A stretch of 64,000 nucleotides of DNA from SHVO01 sp050246995 (GTDB taxonomy: Bacteria > Pseudomonadota > Alphaproteobacteria > Rhodospirillales > Rhodospirillaceae), in NCBI GenBank assembly GCA_050246995.1, contig JBFWVA010000016.1:1-64000 (forward strand), read 5' to 3'. The position numbers and the translations under genes were made by a program. The number at the start of each line of letters is the position of its first letter. Within the stretch, counting starts at the first letter, position 1. This document shows positions 54,300 to 62,485 of this stretch, one piece after another. Under the pieces are notes generated by a model. That model was not told the DNA's origin and ran no database searches. It saw nothing but the letters and a program-made list of their open reading frames with translations.

Positions 54300-55796
54300 A
54301 TGAGCGCATTGCGTGCTTTATATAAGGTGACGGTGACGGGGCTTGTGGGGGTTCTCCTTTCAAGTTGCGCACTTGGTCCGGACTTCGAACGGCCGCAAGC
54401 GCCGAAGGCGACCTATAGTTCGCGGCCGCTGCCGGCCGAAACCGCGTCCTCGCAAGGGCCGGCCGGAACGGCGCAGCGTTTCGTCCCCGGCGAAAGCGTC
54501 GCTGGCGCATGGTGGGAACTCTATAACTCGCCCGCGCTGAACGCCCTTGTCACCGAAGCCATCGCTAACAATCCATCACTCGAAGCCGCTGAAGCCAGTC
54601 TGCGTCAGGCTGATGAAATCTATAAGGCCGAACGCGACTCGTTCTGGCCGTATATCGAGGGCACCGCAGGGTTCAATCGCCAGCAGAGCTTCCAGGGTTT
54701 CCAAAGCGGCGGCGGTTCGCGCTCGCCCTACAATATCGCCACGGCCCAGGTTTCGGTTTCCTATTCACCGGACATCTTCGGCATGACGCGCCGCACGGTA
54801 GAGGGCTATGACGCTCGCCGCGAAGCCGCGCAGTTCCAGAAAGAAGCGGCGTTCCTCGCCCTGACGTCGAACGTCGTGCTCACGGCCATCGAAGAAGCGT
54901 CCCTGAGCGCGCAGGTCGCAGCCTCGGAAGACATCCTCGCGGCACAGAACCAGCAGCTCGAAGTGCTGCGAAAGCAGCTCGAACTTGGGGGCATTCCCGA
55001 AGTGCAGGTCCTGCAGCAGTTGACCCAGGTCGCCCAGACGCGCGCAACCCTGGCGCCTGTGCAAAAAGCGCAGGCGGCGGCGCGTAATCGTCTTCTCGCG
55101 CTGGTTGGCCGCTTTCCGGATCAGGATAAGGGCGAGGTCATCGATCTCGCGCAACTGACATTGCCGCGCGATCTGCCGGTGAGCCTGCCGTCTGTGCTGG
55201 TCGGCCAGCGGCCCGACATTCGCGCCGCCGAAGCGAACTTGCATGCGGCCAGCGCCGATATCGGGGTCGCTACCGCGGCTATCTTTCCGCGCCTGACGTT
55301 GAATGCGAATTACGGCAGCTCGGCCAACCGCATTGAAGATCTGTTCTCCGCCGGAACCGGCGTGTGGGGTATCGGCGCAGGTCTTCTGCAACCAATCTTC
55401 CGCGGCGGCGAACTGTTTCACCGCCGCAAGGCCGTGATTGCTGCCCATGAAGCCGCGGCCGCGCAGTATCGCGGCACGGTGCTGGGCGCGTTCCAGAACG
55501 TATCGGATGTGCTTAAAGCGCTGGAGCTCGATGCGGTGGCGCTGTCGGCGCAGATCGAATCCGAGGCCGCCGCGCGCCAAAATTTCGAAATCGCCCGTTT
55601 GCAGCTTGAAACGGGCGGCACAAGCTTCTTGTCGTTCTTGGACGCACAACGCAGCTATCAGCAGGCGCGCGTTGCGCTTGTGCAGGCTCAGGCTAACCGC
55701 TTCTCCGATACCGCGGCGCTGTTCGTCGCGCTGGGCGGGGGATGGGATCAACGTGAACAGGAATCCGCGAACGCGGGCACGACACAGGTCGAATAA
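54300..55796 (+). CDS. RND efflux outer-membrane lipoprotein (NodT/OprM family)
   Basis: A 498-residue outer-membrane factor. Lipobox LSSC (C23) is followed by ALGPDFERPQAP, the usual NodT/OprM beginning. Two OEP repeats show the typical pattern (WWELYNSPALNALVTEA and QRPDIRAAEANLHAASADIGVATAAIFPRLTL). It forms the trimeric tunnel for the downstream adaptor and pump. The start is ATG 54300 (GTG 54291 also possible); codons further upstream are open but overlap the mobA leader. Placing the outer-membrane gene first is less common than pump-last order. Confidence 0.85.
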   Translation: MSALRALYKVTVTGLVGVLLSSCALGPDFERPQAPKATYSSRPLPAETASSQGPAGTAQRFVPGESVAGAWWELYNSPALNALVTEAIANNPSLEAAEASLRQADEIYKAERDSFWPYIEGTAGFNRQQSFQGFQSGGGSRSPYNIATAQVSVSYSPDIFGMTRRTVEGYDARREAAQFQKEAAFLALTSNVVLTAIEEASLSAQVAASEDILAAQNQQLEVLRKQLELGGIPEVQVLQQLTQVAQTRATLAPVQKAQAAARNRLLALVGRFPDQDKGEVIDLAQLTLPRDLPVSLPSVLVGQRPDIRAAEANLHAASADIGVATAAIFPRLTLNANYGSSANRIEDLFSAGTGVWGIGAGLLQPIFRGGELFHRRKAVIAAHEAAAAQYRGTVLGAFQNVSDVLKALELDAVALSAQIESEAAARQNFEIARLQLETGGTSFLSFLDAQRSYQQARVALVQAQANRFSDTAALFVALGGGWDQREQESANAGTTQVE

Positions 55797-55845
55797 AGCC
55801 AAACCGATTAAGGCGTCAAAGCGCCGCACGAGAGGGAACTAAGTC

Positions 55846-56985
55846 ATGAACGTCACCACTAAGCGCATCATCATTGTTGTGGGCGTGGTCGCGGTTGTCG
55901 GCGGCCTGCTGTTCGGCTTCCAGATCTTCAAGGGCATCATGATCGCGAAGTTCATGAACCCGGGGAACCTGCCGCCGCAGACGGTGTCCACCATCACCGC
56001 GAAGATGCAGCCCTGGCAGCCCACGATTACGGCGGTCGGCAGTTTACGCGCCGAGCGCGGCGCCGACCTGTCGGTTGAAGTGCCCGGCATCGTGGACAAC
56101 ATTCACTTTGAATCAGGCGACGAAGTGAAGGCCGGAACGGTGCTGCTAGAGCTGCGCATCGAAGACGAGCAGGCGCGCCTCGCGGCGCTGCAGACCTCTG
56201 CCGACCTCGCCCGCTCGCAGTTTGAGCGCAACCAGCGCCAGTTCGAAGCCAAGGCCATCAGCAAGGCCTCGCTCGACGTTGATGCCGCGAACCTCAAGAA
56301 CGCGGAAGCCGCCGTCGCCCAACAGCGCGCGACCCTCAACAAGAAGGTCGTGCGTGCACCGTTCAGTGGCCGCCTTGGCGTGCGCCGCGTGGACGAAGGT
56401 CAATATATCAATCCGGGCGAGGCGGTCGTGACGCTGCAGTCGCTGGAATCGATCTTCGCCGACTTCTACCTGCCGGCCGACGACGCCGCGCGCGTGGTCG
56501 CGGGCCAGAAAGTGCGCCTGACCACCGATGCGACCGGTGAAGAGACCTTTGAAGGCACGATTACGGCCATCGACCCGAAAGTCGACCTCAAGAGCCGTAA
56601 CGTTCTAGTGCGCGCGCGATTCTCGAACAAGAACCACCACCTGCTGCCGGGCGCGTCGGCGAACCTGGTCATTGAAGCGGGTAAGCCGCAGCAACACCTG
56701 ACGCTGCCGCAGACCGCGATCACCTTCAATCCGTATGGCAGCACCGTCTATGTCGCCATGGAAGACGGCAAGGACGACAAGGGCCAGCCGAAGCTGACCG
56801 CGCGTCAGACGTTTGTCACCACCGGCCCCACGCGCGGCGACCAGATCGCGGTAACTTCCGGGATCAAGGAAGGCGATGTCGTCGTAACCGCGGGCCAGAT
56901 GAAGTTGCTGCCGGGCTCGCCGCTGGTGATCAACAACACGCTGCAGCCTTCGATGAACCCCGCTCCGAAACCCGTGATGCAGTAA
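55846..56985 (+). CDS. RND efflux periplasmic adaptor (membrane fusion protein)
   Basis: A 379-residue AcrA/HlyD-family adaptor with one N-terminal membrane helix (~8-28) instead of a lipobox. The lipoyl half-motifs are VPGIVDNIHFESGDEVKAG and VRAPFSGRLGVRRVDEGQYI, with a coiled-coil hairpin between them at ~105-165 and a beta-barrel domain afterwards. It links the inner-membrane pump and the outer-membrane channel. It is 49 bases after the channel gene and 10 bases before the pump gene. Confidence 0.9.
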   Translation: MNVTTKRIIIVVGVVAVVGGLLFGFQIFKGIMIAKFMNPGNLPPQTVSTITAKMQPWQPTITAVGSLRAERGADLSVEVPGIVDNIHFESGDEVKAGTVLLELRIEDEQARLAALQTSADLARSQFERNQRQFEAKAISKASLDVDAANLKNAEAAVAQQRATLNKKVVRAPFSGRLGVRRVDEGQYINPGEAVVTLQSLESIFADFYLPADDAARVVAGQKVRLTTDATGEETFEGTITAIDPKVDLKSRNVLVRARFSNKNHHLLPGASANLVIEAGKPQQHLTLPQTAITFNPYGSTVYVAMEDGKDDKGQPKLTARQTFVTTGPTRGDQIAVTSGIKEGDVVVTAGQMKLLPGSPLVINNTLQPSMNPAPKPVMQ

Positions 56986-56995
56986 CGGATGGACG

Positions 56996-59900
56996 ATGAA
57001 AAAATCATTCACTGATATTTTCGTTCAGCGCCCCGTCCTCGCGACGGTGGTGAGCCTGGTGATCCTGGTCCTGGGGCTTCGGGCGTTCTTCAGCCTGCCG
57101 ATCCAGCAGTATCCGCAGGTCGAAACCAGCATCATCACGGTCACGACCGCCTACTACGGCGCGGACCCCGACGTGGTGGCGGGCTTCATTACCACCCCGC
57201 TGGAAAACGCGATCGCTCAAGCCAACGGCATCGACTACATGACGTCGATTAGCTCGAGCGGTGTGTCGACCATCACTGTCAACCTGCGCCTGAACTACGA
57301 TTCCAACCGCGCGATGACGGAGATCAGCGCGAAAGTGAACGCCGCGCGCAACGCGCTGCCGCCGCAGTCTCAGCAACCGGTGATCGCGCTGGGCATCGGG
57401 ATGGGCACCCATTCCATGTACATCGGCTTCTACAGCCAAGTATTGGCCCAGAACCAGATCACCGATTATCTGGTGCGTATCGTGCAGCCGAAACTGCAGG
57501 CCGTCGAAGGCGTGCAGAACGCTGAAATCCTCGGCGCCAAGAACTTCGCGCTGCGTGCCTGGCTCGACCCAGCCCGCATGGCCGCTGTGGGCCTCACAGC
57601 CGCTGACGTCACCAATCGCCTCGCGCAGAACGACTATATCGCCGGCATCGGCAATACCCGCGGCCAGATGGTCCAGACCACGCTGACCGCCTCCACCAGC
57701 CTTTCATCGGCGGAAGAGTTCGAGCAACTCATCGTCAAACAGGAAGGCGACGCTATCGTGCGCCTCAAAGACGTCGCTGACGTCCGTCTGGGTTCGGAAG
57801 AATACGAAACCGCCGTCTCGTTCGACGGCAAGGAATCGGTATTCATCGGGATTATGCCGGCTCCGGGCTCGAATCTACTGGAAGTCGTGGACCGTGTGCG
57901 GGCCCAGTGGCCGGGGATCGTCGCCGAGTTACCTGAAGGCCTGACGGGCGAGATCGTCTATGACGTGACCGACTTCGTGAACGCCGCCATCAGCGAAGTG
58001 ATCTGGACGCTCGTCGAAGCTCTGATCATCGTCACTATCGTCGTATTTGCCTTCATGGGCAGCCCGCGCGCGGTGGCCATCCCGGCCATCGCCATGCCGC
58101 TGTCGTTGATCGGAACGCTGGTAGTCATGCTGGCGATGGGCTTCTCGATCAATCTGCTTACCCTCCTGGCGCTCGTACTCGGCATCGGTCTCGTGGTCGA
58201 CGACGCGATCATCGTTGTCGAGAACGTCACTCGCCACCTGGAAGAAGGCATGAAGCCCTTCGATGCCGCGATCCGTGCGGCGCAGGAGCTCGGCGGGCCT
58301 ATCCTGGCGATGACCGTGGTGCTCGTAGCGGTGTACGTCCCGATCGGCTTCCAGGGCGGCCTCACCGGCACTCTGTTTACCGAATTTGCATTCACCTTGG
58401 TCGGCGCCGTGACGATCTCGGCGATCGTCGCGCTCACCCTGTCTCCGATGATGGCCTCGCGCATGCTGCGCCCCATCGCCGAAGCGCCGGAGTGGGAAAA
58501 GAAGCTGCTGCACTATGTCGATGCGACCTTCGAGAAGGTGCACTCGCGTTATATGCGCGCGGTAAAGTCGAGCCTGACGACGGTACCCGTGACCATCCTA
58601 TTCGCGGTGCTCGTCCTCGGCGGGATCTTCTTCCTGTACAGCTGGTCGCAAAAGGAACTGGCGCCGCAGGAGGACGAAGGCTTCCTCCTCGCGTTCTCGA
58701 CACCGGCTTCCAACGCGACCCTTGAGCAACGCCGTATGTACGGCGACCAGCTCTACTCTCTCGCCGTGAAGTATCCGGAAGTCGCGCACATCTTCCAGAT
58801 GGAGCTGCCGGGCCAATCGATCGCGGGCTTCCCCTTGAAGACTTGGGACCAGCGTGACCGGTCGGCTCAAGAGTTGCAGCAAGTCGCTCAGCAGGACCTC
58901 AGCCAGATCGCCGGCATTCAGCCGCAGCTGTTCGCCCCGCCGTCGCTGCCGGGCGCGCAGGGTCTGCCTATCCAAATCGCCATCGGTACGACGCAGTCGT
59001 TCAATCAGCTCAACGAGGTCAGCCAGCAGTTCCTGCAGGAAGCTTTGAAGAGCGGACAGTTCATGTTCCTGATGTCGGACCTGAAGTTCACACGCCCACA
59101 GATCAGCATCGATATCGACCGCAACAAGGCGGCGCAGATCGGTCTGACCATGAGCGACGTGGGTAATGCCCTGGCCGCCATGCTTGGCGGCGGCTACGTG
59201 AACTACTTCAGCATCGAAGGCCGCTCGTACAAGGTGATCCCGCAGGTTCAGCAGGAGTACCGTCTGAACCCCGAACAAATCCTGGACTACCAGATCCGCA
59301 CAGGGTCGGGTGACATGGTGCCGCTGTCGACCATCGCGACGATCTCGAACAAGACGGTTCCGGAGTCCCTCGCACACTTCCAGCAGCTGAACGCCGCGAC
59401 CTTGCAGGGCGTGCCGATGCCGGGGGTCAGCACGGGTGACGCTATCACCAAGTTGCAGGATATCGCGGCTAAGGTTCTGCCGGACGGCTATTATCTCGAT
59501 TACGGCGGTCCGAGCCGTCAGTTCATGAACGAGTCCTCGGGCTTCCTGATCACTTTCGGCTTCGCGCTGATCATCATCTACCTCGCGCTCGCGGCGCTGT
59601 TCGAAAGCTTCCGCGATCCGGTGATCATCCTGGTGTCGGTGCCGATGTCCATCGCCGGGGCGCTCATCTTCATCAGCCTTGGGATCGGCGGGACGAGCAT
59701 CAACATCTACACGCAGGTCGGTCTGGTGACGCTGATGGGACTCATTAGTAAACACGGCATCCTGATCGTTGAGTTCGCCAACGAGCTGCAGCTGGCGGGT
59801 AAATCGAAGCTCGAAGCCGTTGAAGAAGCCGTAAGCATCCGTCTGCGCCCAATCCTAATGACGACCGCGGCGATGGTGTTCGGCGTGCTTCCGCTGATCA

Positions 59901-60079
59901 TCGCGAGCGGCGCGGGCGCGGGCGCGCGCTTCAATATCGGGCTGGTGATCTTCACCGGCATCTCCATCGGCACGCTGTTCACGCTGTTCGTGGTGCCGGC
60001 GGTGTACATGGTGCTTGCGACCGATCACCGCGCCGTGGACGCCAAGAAGCTCACCGCAAGCAACGCGCCGGCGGAGTAG
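56996..60079 (+). CDS. RND multidrug efflux pump, inner-membrane permease (HAE1-like)
   Basis: A 1027-residue AcrB/MexB-type pump with twelve membrane helices and two large periplasmic loops. The proton-relay residues are present: D402 and D403 in GLVVDDAIIVVENV and K919 in LISKHGILIVEFANEL. It begins MKKSFTDIFVQRPVLATVVSL, typical of HAE1 pumps. It exports lipophilic drugs or metabolites via the adaptor and channel encoded just upstream. Length and motifs are complete. Confidence 0.92.
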   Translation: MKKSFTDIFVQRPVLATVVSLVILVLGLRAFFSLPIQQYPQVETSIITVTTAYYGADPDVVAGFITTPLENAIAQANGIDYMTSISSSGVSTITVNLRLNYDSNRAMTEISAKVNAARNALPPQSQQPVIALGIGMGTHSMYIGFYSQVLAQNQITDYLVRIVQPKLQAVEGVQNAEILGAKNFALRAWLDPARMAAVGLTAADVTNRLAQNDYIAGIGNTRGQMVQTTLTASTSLSSAEEFEQLIVKQEGDAIVRLKDVADVRLGSEEYETAVSFDGKESVFIGIMPAPGSNLLEVVDRVRAQWPGIVAELPEGLTGEIVYDVTDFVNAAISEVIWTLVEALIIVTIVVFAFMGSPRAVAIPAIAMPLSLIGTLVVMLAMGFSINLLTLLALVLGIGLVVDDAIIVVENVTRHLEEGMKPFDAAIRAAQELGGPILAMTVVLVAVYVPIGFQGGLTGTLFTEFAFTLVGAVTISAIVALTLSPMMASRMLRPIAEAPEWEKKLLHYVDATFEKVHSRYMRAVKSSLTTVPVTILFAVLVLGGIFFLYSWSQKELAPQEDEGFLLAFSTPASNATLEQRRMYGDQLYSLAVKYPEVAHIFQMELPGQSIAGFPLKTWDQRDRSAQELQQVAQQDLSQIAGIQPQLFAPPSLPGAQGLPIQIAIGTTQSFNQLNEVSQQFLQEALKSGQFMFLMSDLKFTRPQISIDIDRNKAAQIGLTMSDVGNALAAMLGGGYVNYFSIEGRSYKVIPQVQQEYRLNPEQILDYQIRTGSGDMVPLSTIATISNKTVPESLAHFQQLNAATLQGVPMPGVSTGDAITKLQDIAAKVLPDGYYLDYGGPSRQFMNESSGFLITFGFALIIIYLALAALFESFRDPVIILVSVPMSIAGALIFISLGIGGTSINIYTQVGLVTLMGLISKHGILIVEFANELQLAGKSKLEAVEEAVSIRLRPILMTTAAMVFGVLPLIIASGAGAGARFNIGLVIFTGISIGTLFTLFVVPAVYMVLATDHRAVDAKKLTASNAPAE

Positions 60080-60085
60080 TTTTTC

Positions 60086-60850
60086 GTGACTGAAACGAGG
60101 CCGGCTGCCACCGTGTTGCTGTTGCGAGATGGTATCGCCGGCCTCGAAGTTTTTATGGTGCGCCGTCATCATGCGATGGGCTTTGCGGGTGACGCGTTAG
60201 TATTTCCGGGCGGACGCATCGACGAATCCGACCGCGCGCTCGCGCGGCGCGGCGATCTTTGTCCACCCGTGCCCGGAACCGACGAGGCGGCCATGGCGTT
60301 CCGCATCGGCGCTCTGCGGGAGACTTTCGAGGAAAGCGGGATATTGCTCGCGCGCAAGGGGGACGGTCTGATTGAGGCCGCGTCCGTCGATCGTTTGAGC
60401 GCGGCGCGTAAGGCTCTTGCGAAGGGCGAGCTCGCATTCGCCGATCTTCTCGCAGGCGAGGGGCTGAGGCTCGCGGCCGACTTCCTTGTCCCCTTCGCGC
60501 ACTGGATCACGCCCCCCGTATTCCCCAAGCGCTATGACACGATGTTCTTCGTCGCGGCAGCGCCTGGGGATCAGGTAGCTGCTCACGACGGCGAGGAATC
60601 CGTGGACTCTTTGTGGATTACGCCCGAGCGCGCGCTCGCCGGCGCCGCCGGAGGCAAGCTCGAGTTCGTGACTCGGCGCAACCTCGAGAAACTGAACCGC
60701 GCCGGCACGGTGATGAAGGCGCTGGCGACGGCCCGCGCCAGCCGGATTGTCATCGTGCTGCCCGTGGTCGAAGACACGCCGGACGGGCGGCGGGCACACC
60801 TGCCGGCCGCCGCCGGTTACGGCGGTTCGGTGTTCCATTTCGACCGGTAG
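60086..60850 (+). CDS. Nudix hydrolase, NUDT7/19-like
   Basis: A 254-residue cytoplasmic pyrophosphohydrolase. The Nudix box is split as in the CoA/acyl-CoA diphosphatase group: FPGGRIDESD at 40-49, then a long insertion, then R78-E79-x-x-E82-E83-x-G85 carrying the metal-binding glutamates. It probably cleaves CoA-type or nucleoside diphosphate compounds. The start is GTG 60086, six bases after the pump's stop, so it may be read with the efflux operon by chance rather than function. Confidence 0.8.
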   Translation: MTETRPAATVLLLRDGIAGLEVFMVRRHHAMGFAGDALVFPGGRIDESDRALARRGDLCPPVPGTDEAAMAFRIGALRETFEESGILLARKGDGLIEAASVDRLSAARKALAKGELAFADLLAGEGLRLAADFLVPFAHWITPPVFPKRYDTMFFVAAAPGDQVAAHDGEESVDSLWITPERALAGAAGGKLEFVTRRNLEKLNRAGTVMKALATARASRIVIVLPVVEDTPDGRRAHLPAAAGYGGSVFHFDR

Positions 60851-60906
60851 AATTCCCACGACAGGACAATGGAGCGCGCGCCGCGCCGCCCCGTCCTCGC
60901 TCTAAA

Positions 60907-60931
60907 CGCACGACCAACTTTCGGTTGTGCG
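60907..60931 (+). terminator. Possible terminator hairpin
   Basis: A 9-bp stem with one G-T pair (60907-60915 with 60923-60931) lies 57 bases after the Nudix stop. The following bases (ATTCTAAGT) form a poor T-tract. Confidence 0.35.
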
Positions 60932-61124
60932 ATTCTAAGTAAGGCCCGCTAATAGGTGCGGTTTTGACAGCCCTTATCGGTTTCGACTAGCGATCAGACC
61001 GGTTTAAATTATTATGTAATTTCAATTAGTTAAGACGCACCTTCGTTGCGCCGTGGGTTCGTTTGACGCCCCTAGACCCTTCCTATAGAGACGATAGAGG
61101 GGCTTGAGGGGGATTTCTGGTTCG

Positions 61125-62438
61125 ATGCGGTCATATTTTCTCGCCGCTTGTGCGGTTTTAGCCGTTAGTGCGCCGGCGGCAGATGGCTTCCCTCAATCCC
61201 TGGAGACGGAACTGCGGGGGCTCGCGAGCGATCATCCCATGATCAAATCCGCCGAAGCGCAGCGGGCCGCCGGTGAGCAGGGGCTGCGCGCGACGCTCTC
61301 GCCCTTCCTGCCCAGTCTCGATGTGGCCGGAGGCAATGGCTACGAACGGATCAACACCCCAGCTTTCCGTGCATCGCCCGACGGTCCCTTTGACACGGAC
61401 GCCGAGAACTACGCGCTGACCTTGCGCGAGAATATCTTCGACGGCGGACGTAAGTTCGCCAACCGCCGCGCCGCGCGCCTTCAGCTCAACGTCCTCGATT
61501 TGTCGCTCACGAACACACGTCAGAACGTGCTGTACGAAGGCGCCACCGCCTACATCAATGTTCTTCGTCAGGCGGAACTCGTGACACTGACGTCGCAGAA
61601 CGGCGACAACATCAGAAAGCAACTGAACCTGGAAGACGAGCGCGTTCGCCGCGGGTCCGGCATCAGCGTCGATGTGCTTCAGGCCAAGTCCCGGCTCCAG
61701 TTCTCGATGGAACGTTATGTGGCGACGCGAGGCGCCCTTGATGAATCCCGCGCACGCTACTTGCAGGTTTTCAGCCATCCGCCCGAACAGAAGGGCATGA
61801 CGTTGCCGCCGCCGCCAGATCACCTTTTGCCGAAGACCATCGACGAAGCGGTTGCGATTGCCCTGGCCGAGAACGCGCAGGTCGAAAGCGCCAATAAGCG
61901 CATCGATATCGGCAACGAGCAACGCGACGCGATCAATGCCGAATATTATCCGAGCCTCGATATCGTCCTGCAAAGCAAATACGAGCGGGACTTCAACGGC
62001 GCTCCCGGCATTCGCCGCGACAAGTCGGCGAAGGTGCAGGCGACATGGACGCTGTTCAGTGGTCTATCCACGCAGTCCCGGGCTGCGCAGGCCGCCGCAG
62101 ACACCGACGCGCGCCGTGCCGACTACCAGCAGACACGCCGTAAAGTCGAAGAGCAAACGCGCCTGGCCTGGCATTCGCTGCAGACGGCCAATGAGCGCGT
62201 GGGGCTTCTGGAGAATGCCGTGAACATCGCTTCGGAAGTGTTCGGCTCGCGCACCAAGTTGCGCGAGGCGGGCAAAGAAACCGTGATCAACGTGCTCGAC
62301 GCCGAGAACGAAGTTTTTTCCGCGCGCATCAACTATGCCTCGGCTCTCTACGATGCGCGGCTTGCAGCCTATCAGCTCCTGCTCGCGATCGGGCGGCTGG
62401 AAGTTGATGCCATTTCGCCCGGCGCGGCTGCGAAATAG
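61125..62438 (+). CDS. TolC-family outer-membrane channel protein
   Basis: A 437-residue outer-membrane efflux protein of the TolC type I secretion group. The signal peptide is cut near residues 19-22. Two alpha-hairpin/barrel repeats are visible (FDTDAENYALTLRENIFDGGRK and AKVQATWTLFSGLSTQSRAA), plus the terminal YQLLLAIGRLEV. GGGGG at 61108-61112 lies upstream of ATG 61125. It differs from the NodT lipoprotein at 54300 and lacks a lipobox. The next gene is a probable type I secreted giant protein, so this channel may export it; no ABC transporter or adaptor gene lies between. Confidence 0.85.
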   Translation: MRSYFLAACAVLAVSAPAADGFPQSLETELRGLASDHPMIKSAEAQRAAGEQGLRATLSPFLPSLDVAGGNGYERINTPAFRASPDGPFDTDAENYALTLRENIFDGGRKFANRRAARLQLNVLDLSLTNTRQNVLYEGATAYINVLRQAELVTLTSQNGDNIRKQLNLEDERVRRGSGISVDVLQAKSRLQFSMERYVATRGALDESRARYLQVFSHPPEQKGMTLPPPPDHLLPKTIDEAVAIALAENAQVESANKRIDIGNEQRDAINAEYYPSLDIVLQSKYERDFNGAPGIRRDKSAKVQATWTLFSGLSTQSRAAQAAADTDARRADYQQTRRKVEEQTRLAWHSLQTANERVGLLENAVNIASEVFGSRTKLREAGKETVINVLDAENEVFSARINYASALYDARLAAYQLLLAIGRLEVDAISPGAAAK

Positions 62439-62485
62439 ACGTGAACCCAGAGCAAGGCGGCCGATCCGTTTTTGCTCCATAGCTA